The notes under the pieces are model-generated. The model saw only the letters and a program-made list of their open reading frames with translations. It ran no database searches and was not told the origin of the DNA. Shown piece by piece: positions 51,241 to 61,402 of a DNA stretch of 64,000 nucleotides. Where the stretch lies: positions 20,562 through 84,561 of the forward strand of contig CAJUSY010000048.1 in the NCBI GenBank assembly GCA_910589545.1. Reading direction: 5' to 3'. This stretch comes from Peptoniphilaceae bacterium (GTDB taxonomy: Bacteria; Bacillota; Clostridia; Tissierellales; Peptoniphilaceae). Position numbers and translations under genes: made by a program. Position 1 is the first letter of the stretch. Each line of letters starts with the position of its first letter.

Positions 51241-53592
51241 TTATTTTAAATAAATGAAAGTAGCTCCAAGCCCGCCTTCATTATAAGCTGCATCTTCAAC
51301 CTTTTTGATTCTTTTATCACTTCTTAGGTATTCTCTGATACCTTTTCTGAGCATACCAGTTCCTTTTCCGTGAATTATATTCACTTTTTTCAAACCGACA
51401 ATTACACAGTCATCAATGTATTTGTCAAGTTCGTATATCGCTTCTTCGATATTCTTACCACGCAAATCAATTTCGCTTTTTATATCAGAATTAGCTTTAT
51501 TTTTTATAATACTTTTAATACTCCTTGATGATTGAATCACTTCTTGTTCTTTAATTTTCTTCAAGTTCTTAACATTGGCATTTATCTTTAAGATACCCAC
51601 TTGAACCAATAAATCACCTTTTTTATCAGGCTCTGAAACAATAGTACCTTGTTGGTCAATTCCTAAGATTTCGACTTCATCTCCTAATTGAAGATTTTGT
51701 TTCTTAGATGTTTCGTTCAATAGTTTTTTACTGGAACTCTTTTTAATCCTTTTATTAAATTTGTTTTCAACATCATTAGCTACTGTTCTGGCATCAGATT
51801 CTTTTTCTAAAAATTTTAATTTATTGATAAGCTCACGTGATTCTTCCTTAGCTTGCATATAAATTTCATTTGCTTTTTCTTTTGCTTCATTAATAATTCT
51901 TTCTTTTTCGAGTTTTGTCTTTTCAAGTTCTTTTTCGTATCTGTCACGAAGCTTTAATAAATCTTCTTTAAGTTCTAATTGTCTTCTTTTATCTTCGTCA
52001 ATTTGTTTCTTTTCAGATTCAATATCTGATAAAACATCTTCAAAATCTTTGTCTTCTTGAGATAAGATTTCCTTTGCATTACTAATTATATCATCATCAA
52101 GACCAAGTCTTCTAGAAATTTCAAAAGCATTTGATTTACCAGGAATCCCAATTCGCAATCTATAAGTTGGAGATAAAGTATTTACATCAAATTCTACAGA
52201 TCCGTTCTTAACGTATTTTTCTGTCAATGCAAATATTTTAAGTTGAGAATAGTGAGTTGTAGCAATTGTTCTTATAGATTTGTCTAAGAAAATTCTCAAA
52301 ATTGCAATCGCCAACGCTGCTCCTTCTGTTGGATCTGTCCCAGCTCCAAGCTCGTCGAATAACACAAGAGAATTAAATGTAATATTATTTACAATGTGTA
52401 CAATATTTTTCATGTGAGCCGAAAAAGTTGACAAAGATTGTTCTATACTTTGTTCATCACCAATATCTGTGAATATATTATCGAATATTGCTACTTCCGA
52501 ATTTTCATCTACGGGAATTAAAATTCCAGATTGTGCCATTAAAGTTATCAGACCTACTGTTTTAAGTGTTACAGTTTTACCACCAGTATTAGGCCCAGTT
52601 ATTACCAATGTATTGTAATCATCACCAAGATAAATACTTATAGGCACAACTTTTTTCTTGTCCAATAAAGGATGTCTTGCATTTTTTAAATTAAAATATC
52701 CATTGGTGTTTAGTTTGGGATTTGTCGCATCAATTTCTATCGCATATTTTGCTTTAGAGAATATGAAATCTAATCTTGATAAAACATCCTGATCCACAAA
52801 AATCGAATCCTTAGCATCATAAACTCTATCAGAAATTTCTTTCAAAATTCTTATTATTTCTTCTCTTTCTTCTGCTTCAAGCATTCTCAATTCATTGTTT
52901 AATTCTACAACCTCCATCGGTTCGATGTATACTGTTTGACCCGAAGATGAATGGTCGTGTACGATTCCTTTAAAAGATGATTTATGTGAAACTTTTACAG
53001 GAATTACATATCTATCATCTCTCATAGTTACGATGTTTTCTTGTAATGCTTGATCATTAGAAGATAAAATACTGTTAATTTTATCTCTAATATTTTCTGT
53101 CTTTTGCCTTTTAGTTTGTCTAATTCTAGCGAGATTTCTACTAGCATTATCGCTAATTTCATCTTCAGAAATTATTGCATTATTAATAGTTGCAACTAAA
53201 TCAGGTTCTTCCACCAAAGAATCCATCATTGCCATAATCATAGGGTAATTTTCGTGATTTTCGTCGGATTCTCCAGCGTATCTTTTTATATCGTGAACGC
53301 TACTTAAGATTTGACCGATTTTCAACAAAACTTCTGGAACTATGTATCCACCCTTTGATACATGCATTATACTTGCTTTAACATTTATAATCTCATATAT
53401 AGGAGGATTAGAAAATTTGTAAATCATACTCATAGCTTCATAAGTTTCATCCAAACTTTGTCTGATTTCATCCTCATTTATCATAGGTTCCAATTTATTG
53501 GCTATACTTTTCCCCAATTTAGATTTGCAAAGTTTTTCAATTTTATTTTTTATTTCGTTGTATTCAAGTGTGTTTAATGTCTTTTTATCCAT
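51241..53592 (-). CDS. mutS2: MutS2 ATPase/Smr endonuclease
   Basis: MutS-like protein involved in recombination control and, in Bacillus, in rescue of collided ribosomes. 783 aa: N-terminal clamp helices, Walker A TGPNTGGKTVTLKTVG (332-347), DELGAGTDPTEGAALA and the ATTHYSQLK motif, a long coiled coil (about 505-635), a KOW-like segment (GDEVEILGIDQQGTIV), and a C-terminal Smr domain with DLRGKNIEEAIYELDKYIDD and IIHGKGTGMLRKGI (His and Gly typical of the nuclease). No mismatch-recognition domain is present, as expected. Confidence 0.97.
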   Translation of the reverse strand: MDKKTLNTLEYNEIKNKIEKLCKSKLGKSIANKLEPMINEDEIRQSLDETYEAMSMIYKFSNPPIYEIINVKASIMHVSKGGYIVPEVLLKIGQILSSVHDIKRYAGESDENHENYPMIMAMMDSLVEEPDLVATINNAIISEDEISDNASRNLARIRQTKRQKTENIRDKINSILSSNDQALQENIVTMRDDRYVIPVKVSHKSSFKGIVHDHSSSGQTVYIEPMEVVELNNELRMLEAEEREEIIRILKEISDRVYDAKDSIFVDQDVLSRLDFIFSKAKYAIEIDATNPKLNTNGYFNLKNARHPLLDKKKVVPISIYLGDDYNTLVITGPNTGGKTVTLKTVGLITLMAQSGILIPVDENSEVAIFDNIFTDIGDEQSIEQSLSTFSAHMKNIVHIVNNITFNSLVLFDELGAGTDPTEGAALAIAILRIFLDKSIRTIATTHYSQLKIFALTEKYVKNGSVEFDVNTLSPTYRLRIGIPGKSNAFEISRRLGLDDDIISNAKEILSQEDKDFEDVLSDIESEKKQIDEDKRRQLELKEDLLKLRDRYEKELEKTKLEKERIINEAKEKANEIYMQAKEESRELINKLKFLEKESDARTVANDVENKFNKRIKKSSSKKLLNETSKKQNLQLGDEVEILGIDQQGTIVSEPDKKGDLLVQVGILKINANVKNLKKIKEQEVIQSSRSIKSIIKNKANSDIKSEIDLRGKNIEEAIYELDKYIDDCVIVGLKKVNIIHGKGTGMLRKGIREYLRSDKRIKKVEDAAYNEGGLGATFIYLK

Positions 53593-55734
53593 TTATAAAA
53601 TTCCTTTTTTAAAATGAAATTCATTAGATTTTCCAGTTGCATATTTGTTTTTTCTAATTGAATATAAGTTAAAATCTATATCATTCTCATCTATCTTAAT
53701 TCTATCACAAGAATAAATCAAAGAGTAATCTTCCATTCTTACAACCTTATATTTAGAAAAATCTCCTTCAATATAACAATCATTAAACTTACAGAACTCA
53801 CAATTTTTCCCATTACATTTTATTATGCTCGAAAAAGGACAATAAATAGTAATCATATTAACTAAGTTTTCTTCAACAACCAATTCATAATTGTAATTTG
53901 AATTTTCTACAATTTCTTTAATTTCAGATTTGTTTAATTCAACTGATAAAGTTATTACATCTACTCCCAAATCATTTAAAACTTTTGCTGATAAAGTATT
54001 AAATACATTCATCTGATAGTCACTAACAACAAAATCAGCTCTAATATCCCTAGCTATAATAATATCTCCAATATTATTGATTAAAAGTTTGGATACATTA
54101 TTTTCTCTACACCTTTTTATAAACTTATCCGTTTTTTCTTGATTCAAAAATCTTGGAACTCTCACGATGTATTCTGATGAAATTTTATCGCTGTAACCAT
54201 CCACTTCATCTACATAAACTGTTTTATAACTTGAATTATTAATTCTATTTTTTTCTATTAGATTATCTAAATTTTTCAAATCAACATTTTTTTGTTTTCT
54301 ATGATTAAAATTAGCTTTTTCTTCCAAATAAAATTCTATGAAATCTCTTCTTATCTGATTTATCTGACTTTTCGATAAAAATAATCCATCATCTAGTATA
54401 ATTTCCAGCTCAGAAATATTTACTGGATAGTTTCCTGTTTTTAGTACTTGATTACGTATAAAATCGTCATCTATTGGCTTATTTTTTGCGTCATCGCAAA
54501 TTATATTAGTGTTATATATTAGATCATTTATAAATATTTGAATAGGTTGAAATTTTTTACAGATAAACTTGACTTGTAAATCAAATTTCACATTTTTTTC
54601 TTCATTTGACTCATCAACTATTTTAATGTGACTAACTCTTTTTACATCAGAATTTTCAAGAGCATCACCTATGTTTTTAAATGAAGCTATGCTATTTTTC
54701 GTATAATTTTCAGTTAATGTCAACGGAAAAGTATTTTTCCCATTAGAAAGTATTAGAATATCTTTCTTTAATACATCTTTTGTAAATTTTATTTTCCCTT
54801 TTCCTAATACTTTTCCTACTGTGTTACCTTTAATTTGATTTTTCCTACCAAGTTCAACGTAATTGTATCCATTTGTATTATTGATTAATCCTTTTGTAAA
54901 TCCACGATTTTTAACTTCGTCTAAATAATAATCGTATTTACCATTGTATAATTTTTCTCTGTAAGATTTTACAATAGAGTACACGTATTCCTTGGATTTC
55001 ATTCTTCCTTCGATTTTCAAACTATCACAGTATTTTGCGATTTCGTCAACATTATCAATAGTACACAAATCTTTTGGACTGAGGTAAGACAGCTTTGAAT
55101 TAATAGTTTCGTTGGCTAAAATAATCTTGTAATCCTTCCTACAAGGTTGAGCACATCTTCCTCTATTTGCACTTCTATAACCATTTAATGAACTCATCAA
55201 GCAATTCCCTGATTGGCACACACATAATGATCCATGAATGAAAACTTCTATTTCAATGTCACAGTTTTTCCTAATATTTTTTAATTCTTCTAAATCAGTT
55301 TCCCTAGCCAATACAATTCTTTTGAAACCAAGTTCTTTGGCAATTAATGCCCCATTCAAATTATTAATGTTCATCTGAGTAGATGCATGTAAATCCAAAT
55401 CAGGAAATAATTTGTTTACAAGATATGCCAGACCAATATCTTGAACAATTAGTGCATCAATATCGATATTATATAATCTGTTTACATAATCAATTGCCTT
55501 GTGAATTTCTGATTGCTTTATAAGAGTGTTTAATGTTACATAAACTTTTACGTTTCTTAAATGACAGTATTTTACAACTTCCTTAACATCTTCTACAGTA
55601 AAATTCTCAGCATAAGCCCTTGCGGAAAATTCTTTTGTTCCAAGATAAATGGCATCAGTTCCCGCACGGACACTTGCTTTTACCATGTCCCAATTTCCGC
55701 AAGGAGCTAATATTTCACTAATCAATGATTTCAT
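53593..55734 (-). CDS. U32 family peptidase / RNA-hydroxylation-type protein
   Basis: A 713-aa protein of the long U32 form. The N-terminal barrel includes EILAPCGNWDMVKASVRAGT, DALIVQDIGLAYLV, HASTQMNINN and the signature EVFIHGSLCVCQSGNC...RGRCAQPCRK with conserved cysteines. The C-terminal part contains a further Cys set (KCNGKNCEFCKFNDCYI) that could bind an iron-sulfur cluster. E. coli relatives (RlhA, TrhP) hydroxylate rRNA or tRNA, so the peptidase name may be wrong for this protein. It overlaps zapA by 17 bases and precedes mutS2, a common clostridial order. Confidence 0.88.
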   Translation of the reverse strand: MKSLISEILAPCGNWDMVKASVRAGTDAIYLGTKEFSARAYAENFTVEDVKEVVKYCHLRNVKVYVTLNTLIKQSEIHKAIDYVNRLYNIDIDALIVQDIGLAYLVNKLFPDLDLHASTQMNINNLNGALIAKELGFKRIVLARETDLEELKNIRKNCDIEIEVFIHGSLCVCQSGNCLMSSLNGYRSANRGRCAQPCRKDYKIILANETINSKLSYLSPKDLCTIDNVDEIAKYCDSLKIEGRMKSKEYVYSIVKSYREKLYNGKYDYYLDEVKNRGFTKGLINNTNGYNYVELGRKNQIKGNTVGKVLGKGKIKFTKDVLKKDILILSNGKNTFPLTLTENYTKNSIASFKNIGDALENSDVKRVSHIKIVDESNEEKNVKFDLQVKFICKKFQPIQIFINDLIYNTNIICDDAKNKPIDDDFIRNQVLKTGNYPVNISELEIILDDGLFLSKSQINQIRRDFIEFYLEEKANFNHRKQKNVDLKNLDNLIEKNRINNSSYKTVYVDEVDGYSDKISSEYIVRVPRFLNQEKTDKFIKRCRENNVSKLLINNIGDIIIARDIRADFVVSDYQMNVFNTLSAKVLNDLGVDVITLSVELNKSEIKEIVENSNYNYELVVEENLVNMITIYCPFSSIIKCNGKNCEFCKFNDCYIEGDFSKYKVVRMEDYSLIYSCDRIKIDENDIDFNLYSIRKNKYATGKSNEFHFKKGIL

Positions 55735-56350
55735 CCCTTTGATAATCCATTAAAATATTTTCTAGCTTATTTTTTTCAAAAGCTAATTTATTATATTCAT
55801 CTTTTAAATCTTTGTATTTTTGAGATATATCATCATTTTCTGTTTCGTAAAATTCAATTTGCTTTTTCAAATCTTCCGTAGTTTTATTCTCTTTTTTGAG
55901 TTTTGTATTTAAATCTGATGCTTTTTGTTCATATTGCGCTTTGATTTTGTTAGCGTATTTTTCAGCTTTTTTCTTTATATCTTCTTTTTCCTTTTCAGAA
56001 TTTTCTTTAATTTCATTGTATTGTTTAGTCATTTGTTTTAAGTTTGTTTCTTTAATAACCAAATTTTGATATAATTTTTCGCAATCAGATTTTAAGTTAG
56101 AATAATCTTTGATAATTGGATCATTCTCTTTTTTGTATTCATTTAATTCAGTTGTTAAATTATCGTGAGTTTCTGCCAAATTCATAAGAGCTAAGATAGT
56201 TGCATTCAAAGTCGTTAATTTTGAATTTCTGTTTTTACAATCTGCAATATCCTTGTTAATTTTCTCAACTATCTTATCTGTTTCTTCTTTAGATTTTTCA
56301 GTAACAATATTGTAAGTTGAACCTTGAATTACAACTTGTAATTTGTTCAT
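55718..56350 (-). CDS. zapA: ZapA-domain cell-division protein with long coiled coil
   Basis: The N-terminal 90 residues are the ZapA fold that binds FtsZ (KLQVVIQGSTYNIVTEKSKE, ADCKN, TLNATILALMNLAETHDNL). A coiled coil of about 115 residues, rich in Lys and Glu, follows; standard ZapA is only about 100 aa. I use the ATG at 56350 (AGGA six bases upstream) rather than the one at 56356, which is too close to that site. It lies just after pheT, a widespread Firmicutes order. Confidence 0.88.
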   Translation of the reverse strand: MNKLQVVIQGSTYNIVTEKSKEETDKIVEKINKDIADCKNRNSKLTTLNATILALMNLAETHDNLTTELNEYKKENDPIIKDYSNLKSDCEKLYQNLVIKETNLKQMTKQYNEIKENSEKEKEDIKKKAEKYANKIKAQYEQKASDLNTKLKKENKTTEDLKKQIEFYETENDDISQKYKDLKDEYNKLAFEKNKLENILMDYQRDEIID

Positions 56351-56358
56351 ATACATTC

Positions 56359-58731
56359 CTACTTTCTCAATGTTGCGTTGAATTTTTGTTCTAATGAATT
56401 TAATATTTCTTTTTGTATTTTCTCAATAGTTTTGTCTTTTAATGTTTCATCTTTTGATTGATATATAATTCTGTATGCTAAGCTCTTCTTATCATTATCA
56501 ACATGTTCACCTTTATATTCATCAAATAAGTAAACATCCTTGATGATACCATTAGAGTGGTTTAGAATTTCTTTTTCAATTTCAATACTTTCCAATTCTC
56601 TATCTACCACAAGAGCTATATCTCTTTCAATTGAAGGATATTTACTAATTGGTGAGTAAAGCTTTTTGAAATCCATATGTTTAATTAATTCTGTAAAATG
56701 AATTTCTCCAATATAAACTCTATTATCAAAGTCATAGTTGTCTCTTACTTCATAACTTATTTCACCAAATGTTGCGATCAATTCACCATTTAACAATATA
56801 TCAGCACATCTACCGCTGTGATAAGTTTTATTATCTTTGTTTTTTACGATTTCATAATTATCAATTCCCAATTCGTTAAATAGTGCTAAAATCATAGATC
56901 TAACATCGTAGAAATCATAATCTCCATACATTCCCAAAGCTAATTTTTTAGTTTCAATTCTTTCGTTTCCTACCAAGTGGAAAGTATTGCCCAATTCATA
57001 TACGCAAATATCTTTGATATTATTTTTATAATTCTTAGATAGTATATCCAAAATATTTGGTATAATTGTGGATCTCATCACAGAGAAATCTTCTCCTAGT
57101 GGATTGATTAGTTTGATCAATTTATCATCATCCATTTTAACCATTGCTTTAGAATAAGATTTTGGGCTGATGAATGAATAAGACAACACTTCAAAAGTAT
57201 TCATAGAATACAAAGCTTTTTTCGTATTATCTATGGCAATTCTTTCTTCGCTCTTAACACCTCTCTTTAGTTTTCCGATAAGAGGTTTAGCGCCAATTTT
57301 CTCAAATGTGTAAATTCTTCCAACTTCTTCAATTAAATCTTGATAAATTGAAACGTCTTGTCTGTGGAATGGAACTTTAACTTTGATTTTTTCGTCGTCT
57401 TCTGACACAATTTTAAATTCCAATAACTGTAATATATTTTTAATTTCTTCATTTGAAATATCTGATCCTAATAAATCATTGCATTTTTTGTAAGATAGCT
57501 CTACATCTTCTAATTTTTCTTCACATGTAATCACATCTATAGAATTATTAATCACAGTGGCATTTGTAATATCTTCAATTAATTTACAAACTCTCAATGA
57601 TGCTAAATCACATAATTGTTGGCTTACACCTTTTTCAAATCTTGTGGAGGCATCAGTTCTTAAAGATAATCTTCTTGATGAAAGTCTAATTGTATCGCTA
57701 TCAAAACTTGCAGCTTCAATAAGCACATTTGTAGTATCTGATGTTATTTCTGAATCAAAACCACCCATAATTCCAGCGATACCTAATGTGTTTTCACCAT
57801 CACAAATTATTATATCATCTGATAATTCACGTTCAACATCGTCTAATGTTGTAAATTTTTGTGAACCAGATTCTTTTACTATAATTTTCTTATCTGTGAT
57901 TTTATCCAAATCATATGCGTGAATTGGCTGACCAGTTTCTAACATTACAAAATTTGTAATATCAACAATATTGTTAATAGGTCTAATTCCAGATTGAATA
58001 AGTCTATTTTTTAGCCATTGTGGACTATCTGCTATTTTTACATTTTTTACAACTCTTGCTACATAACGTGTGCACTTGTTAGTTTGAATATCAACAGAAT
58101 TTAAGTAATCATTAATATTTTCATCAAAGTTTTTGATTTCAATAGAAGGATATTTGATTTTTTTGCCGAAAGATGCAGCATATTCTCTTGCCATTCCTAA
58201 AACGGATAAGCAATCCGGTCTGTTTGGTGTGATTTCAAACTCGATTATAGGTTCATCAATTTCTAGTGCATTAGTTACAGTTTCTCCAATTTTGTTTTTA
58301 GATAAAACAGCAATTCCATCTTTTGAATTTTTGTCTACAACAGATGTTTCAAAGCCCATTTCTTCAAAGCTTGTCAACATTCCAGGACTCATAACTCCCT
58401 TAAGGTCTGCTTCCTTTAGAACAATATCTCCTGGAAGAGTTGAATCTACTTGAGCATAGCAAACAAACATTTCTTCTTTGATATTTTTTGCTCCTGTTAC
58501 AACCTCAATATCTTTATCTCCAATATCCAATGTAACTATAGACAATCTGTCTGCATTGGGATGTTTATTTATTTTTTTAATTTTTGCTACGATTAATTTA
58601 TCATTTAAATATTTACTTTTATCTATAACAGATTCTACGTGACTTCCCGTTTCAGACAATCTATCTGTAATATTCTTTATTGATTCATCGACTGACACGT
58701 AATCTTTCAGCCAATTAATAGGTAATAACAT
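56359..58731 (-). CDS. pheT: Phenylalanyl-tRNA synthetase beta subunit
   Basis: 790-aa subunit of the alpha2-beta2 enzyme. An EMAP-like tRNA-binding domain (about 40-150; VAKIKKINKHPNADRLSIVT) precedes the B3/B4 editing region (EFEITPNRPDCLSVLGMARE), the B5 domain, the catalytic-like core, and the C-terminal anticodon-binding FDX domain (KYPSIERDIALVVDRELE). Full length. It is 8 bases after pheS and under the same T-box. Confidence 0.97.
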   Translation of the reverse strand: MLLPINWLKDYVSVDESIKNITDRLSETGSHVESVIDKSKYLNDKLIVAKIKKINKHPNADRLSIVTLDIGDKDIEVVTGAKNIKEEMFVCYAQVDSTLPGDIVLKEADLKGVMSPGMLTSFEEMGFETSVVDKNSKDGIAVLSKNKIGETVTNALEIDEPIIEFEITPNRPDCLSVLGMAREYAASFGKKIKYPSIEIKNFDENINDYLNSVDIQTNKCTRYVARVVKNVKIADSPQWLKNRLIQSGIRPINNIVDITNFVMLETGQPIHAYDLDKITDKKIIVKESGSQKFTTLDDVERELSDDIIICDGENTLGIAGIMGGFDSEITSDTTNVLIEAASFDSDTIRLSSRRLSLRTDASTRFEKGVSQQLCDLASLRVCKLIEDITNATVINNSIDVITCEEKLEDVELSYKKCNDLLGSDISNEEIKNILQLLEFKIVSEDDEKIKVKVPFHRQDVSIYQDLIEEVGRIYTFEKIGAKPLIGKLKRGVKSEERIAIDNTKKALYSMNTFEVLSYSFISPKSYSKAMVKMDDDKLIKLINPLGEDFSVMRSTIIPNILDILSKNYKNNIKDICVYELGNTFHLVGNERIETKKLALGMYGDYDFYDVRSMILALFNELGIDNYEIVKNKDNKTYHSGRCADILLNGELIATFGEISYEVRDNYDFDNRVYIGEIHFTELIKHMDFKKLYSPISKYPSIERDIALVVDRELESIEIEKEILNHSNGIIKDVYLFDEYKGEHVDNDKKSLAYRIIYQSKDETLKDKTIEKIQKEILNSLEQKFNATLRK

Positions 58732-58739
58732 ATTTCCTC

Positions 58740-59762
58740 CTAGAATTGTTCCAAAAATCTCTTATCATTATCATACAATAATCTTATATTGTCGATTTTG
58801 TGTTTAACCATTGTAATTCTATCAACACCCATACCGAAAGCAAATCCAGTATATATTTCAGGGTCAATTCCACAATTTCTTAAAACATTTGGATGAACCA
58901 TTCCACATCCTAAAAGCTCCATACTCCAACCTGTATCATTGCAACTTGGACAGCCTTCTCCCTTACAGTCGAAGCAAGTTACATCTACTTCCATTGAAGG
59001 TTCTGTAAATGGAAAGTAATGTGGTCTAAACCTAGTTTCAATTTCTTCACCAAACAAATTTTTAATAAAAATATTAATTGTATCCATTAAATTAGCCATA
59101 GTAACTCCCTTATCTACAACTAATCCTTCTATTTGATGAAACATTGGAGAGTGAGTGTCATCCACATCGTCAAATCTAAAAGTTCTACCGGCAGAAACCA
59201 TTCTAATAGGTGGTTTTTGTGTTTTCATAGTTCTAATTTGCACACTTGATGTATGTGGTCTAAGTACAGTTTTATCATCCAAATAAAATGTATCTGATAA
59301 TGATCTTGATGGATGATATTTAGGCGAGTTCAACAAGTCGAATGTATTTTCTACAGTATCAATTTCAGGTCCATCAATAATATCAAATCCCATTGTTTGA
59401 AATAAATTTTCCAATTGGATTATTGCTTCATTTAGCGGATGTCTATGAGAAATTTCCCTAATACCTCTATTTGCAGTAACGTCTAGCTCTTCCTCTTTTA
59501 ATTTAATCTTTTTTTGTTCGTCTTTTAACTGTTCAAATTTTCCCGACAATAATTCTTCTATTTCAAATCTAACTTCGTTTGCTAATTGTCCCATAGCTGG
59601 TCTTTCTTCTTTAGAAAGTTTTCCCATGTTTCGTAGAACAAAAGTAAGATCTCCCTTTTTACCAAGAACTTTTACTCTGATATCTTCTAAAGATTTTAAA
59701 TTAGTAGCATTGTTAATCAATCCTACAGTTTGTTCTTTAATTTCTAAAATTTCTTCTTTCAT
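58740..59762 (-). CDS. pheS: Phenylalanyl-tRNA synthetase alpha subunit
   Basis: Catalytic class II subunit. An N-terminal coiled coil is followed by motif 1 region RHPLNEAIIQLENLFQTMGF, DTFDLLNSPKYHPSR-like segment, TSSVQIRTM, motif 2 (RTFRFDDVDDTHSPMFHQIE) and motif 3 (GFAFGMGVDRITMVKH). From the ATG at 59762 (AAGGAG site) it has 340 residues; an upstream in-frame start is not supported. A CxxC pair set (CFDCKGEGCPSC) resembles a zinc knuckle found in several Firmicutes PheS. Confidence 0.97.
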   Translation of the reverse strand: MKEEILEIKEQTVGLINNATNLKSLEDIRVKVLGKKGDLTFVLRNMGKLSKEERPAMGQLANEVRFEIEELLSGKFEQLKDEQKKIKLKEEELDVTANRGIREISHRHPLNEAIIQLENLFQTMGFDIIDGPEIDTVENTFDLLNSPKYHPSRSLSDTFYLDDKTVLRPHTSSVQIRTMKTQKPPIRMVSAGRTFRFDDVDDTHSPMFHQIEGLVVDKGVTMANLMDTINIFIKNLFGEEIETRFRPHYFPFTEPSMEVDVTCFDCKGEGCPSCNDTGWSMELLGCGMVHPNVLRNCGIDPEIYTGFAFGMGVDRITMVKHKIDNIRLLYDNDKRFLEQF

Positions 59763-59783
59763 TATTTTCTCCTTAAACAATAA

Positions 59784-59988
59784 AAAAATCCCTCATCCCT
59801 TATGGGACGAAAGATTGTATTTCCGCGGTACCACCCAAATTATGATAACATCACTCGTAAGTATAACGCACTCTACACGGCTATAATAGCAACTTCAAAG
59901 CGAACCAACAAAATTCGATAAATATGTCGCACCATCCCATATCTCTCTGTATATCTAGTTTTGTATTTTCTTCTTCATCATTTTTAAT
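59784..59988 (-). promoter_or_regulatory. T-box riboswitch leader of pheST (tRNA-Phe)
   Basis: The minus strand holds the stem I landmarks AGAGAG and GGGATGGTGCGAC, a T-box core GGGTGGTACCGCGG (59823-59836), and the terminator stem TCGTCCC/GGGATGA followed by TTTTTTT. A TTC triplet at 59902-59904 is placed as expected for a phenylalanine specifier (inference). It should couple expression of pheS through the TPR gene to tRNA-Phe charging. Confidence 0.93.
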
Positions 59989-59989
59989 T

Positions 59990-60018
59990 ATTTTATAATA
60001 TAACAATTAATTTGTCAA
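59990..60018 (-). promoter_or_regulatory. Sigma-A promoter of the pheST T-box operon
   Basis: TTGACA (60013-60018) with TAAAAT (59990-59995) at 17 bases; an alternative TATAAA lies at 15 bases. The -35 box is inside the end of the trmH-like gene and forms a TGTCAA/TTGACA palindrome with its neighbour bases. Confidence 0.7.
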
Positions 60019-60747
60019 TTTTGACAGATAAAACATACTCAAACTAGCTGCTATTGATGCATTTAATGATTCTGTTATATTATCCATCGGGATAATCAAA
60101 AATTCATCTGCGTATTTTTTGATTTCTTCACTAATTCCATTTGCTTCATTGCCAATTATAAGAACATGATTTTCTTTGTTATGAATTTCCAAAATACTCT
60201 TAGAATTTTTTTCCAAAGATGTCTCATATATTTTAAATCCTTTTGCCTTGTAATCTTTTAAAACATCGATATTAGAATAAGAAATATTTATACGAAATAA
60301 GCTACCCATAGCACTTCTTATGGTTTTCAAATTGTAAATATCACAACTATTATCAGACAAAACTATTTTATTATATCCAAAAGCTTCTGCACTTCTTATT
60401 ATAGTCCCCAAATTTCCTGGATCATTGATATTTTCCAAAAATAGAATTTTATCTGCATTTACATGCTTTTGATTAATAAAATCAACAACACAAATTATTC
60501 CCTCGGGATTATTCATTTCGCTGAGACTGTTGAATGTTTTTGAATCAAAATACACAGAACCATCGATAAAATCTTCTCCTTCTCTTAAGATAATTTGTTT
60601 TATATTCAAATTTGATCTTTTAGCCTCGTTAAATAGCTTATAACCCTCTATTACGAATTCTTTATATTTGTATCTATATTTTTTGTTATGAAGTGATTTG
60701 ATATGCTTGTAAATCTTATTTGAAGTAGAGGTTATCATCTTTATCAC
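60007..60747 (-). CDS. TrmH/SpoU-family RNA 2'-O-methyltransferase
   Basis: A 246-aa SPOUT methyltransferase. An N-terminal substrate-binding segment (ITSTSNKIYKHIKSLHNKKY, FVIEGYKLFNEA) is followed by the knot: ENINDPGNLGTIIRSAEAFG, SAMGSLFRI, LIIGNEANGISEEI and IPMDNITESLNASIAASLSM. Its place before pheS matches Bacillus YsgA (RlmP, 23S rRNA), but the exact target is not provable. It overlaps ktrA by 32 bases at its longest start; the ATG at 60738 is an alternative. Confidence 0.9.
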   Translation of the reverse strand: MIKMITSTSNKIYKHIKSLHNKKYRYKYKEFVIEGYKLFNEAKRSNLNIKQIILREGEDFIDGSVYFDSKTFNSLSEMNNPEGIICVVDFINQKHVNADKILFLENINDPGNLGTIIRSAEAFGYNKIVLSDNSCDIYNLKTIRSAMGSLFRINISYSNIDVLKDYKAKGFKIYETSLEKNSKSILEIHNKENHVLIIGNEANGISEEIKKYADEFLIIPMDNITESLNASIAASLSMFYLSKLTN

Positions 60748-61393
60748 CTGTCTCAGTAATTTTGTCTAAATCTTTATTTGATCCAATTACTATCAAGTAA
60801 TCTTCAAACTTTACTGTATATTCTGGTGAAGGGTTGATATTCATTTCTCCATTATTCTTAACAGCAACTACGTTAATACCGTATTTACTTCTAATACCAA
60901 TATCAATAAAATTCTTTCCTATCCATTCTTTTTTTGGGGTAATCTCTGCAATTGAATAGTCATCTGTAAATTCAATATAATCGAAAATTTGATCACTTAT
61001 CAAACTCTTAGCAAGTCTTACAGCTGAATCATTTTCTGGAATGATAGTCCTGTCTGCTCCTACTTTCAGTAAAATATTTCCGTGAAGCGTGTCTTTTGCT
61101 TTTGTGATTACTTTTTTTACCCCTAATTTTTTACAAACTACAGTAGATAGAATTGATGCTTCAAAATTTGAAGATATAGCAACTATTGCCACATCGAAAT
61201 TTCCGACACCGACTGAACTCAATGAATTTTCTGTCAAATGTTCAATATACACCGCATGAGTAACAATACGACTCATTTCATCTACAGTATCTTCATTATT
61301 ATCTATTAATAAAACTTCGTGGCCAGTATTGGATAATTCAATAGCACATGCTCTACCAAATCTACCACAGCCAACTACTACAAATTGTTTCAT
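60716..61393 (-). CDS. ktrA: Potassium-uptake regulatory subunit KtrA (RCK domain)
   Basis: Cytoplasmic gating ring of the Ktr potassium channel. The 225-aa protein has the RCK-N Rossmann motif VVGCGRFGRACAIELSNTGH, IDNNEDTVDEM and KAKDTLHGNILLKVGADRTI, then an RCK-C domain (about 140-215). A single RCK unit of this size is the KtrA/KtrC type rather than the doubled TrkA. It is 9 bases after ktrB. Confidence 0.92.
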   Translation of the reverse strand: MKQFVVVGCGRFGRACAIELSNTGHEVLLIDNNEDTVDEMSRIVTHAVYIEHLTENSLSSVGVGNFDVAIVAISSNFEASILSTVVCKKLGVKKVITKAKDTLHGNILLKVGADRTIIPENDSAVRLAKSLISDQIFDYIEFTDDYSIAEITPKKEWIGKNFIDIGIRSKYGINVVAVKNNGEMNINPSPEYTVKFEDYLIVIGSNKDLDKITETGDKDDNLYFK

Positions 61394-61402
61394 ATTTAAA
61401 AC

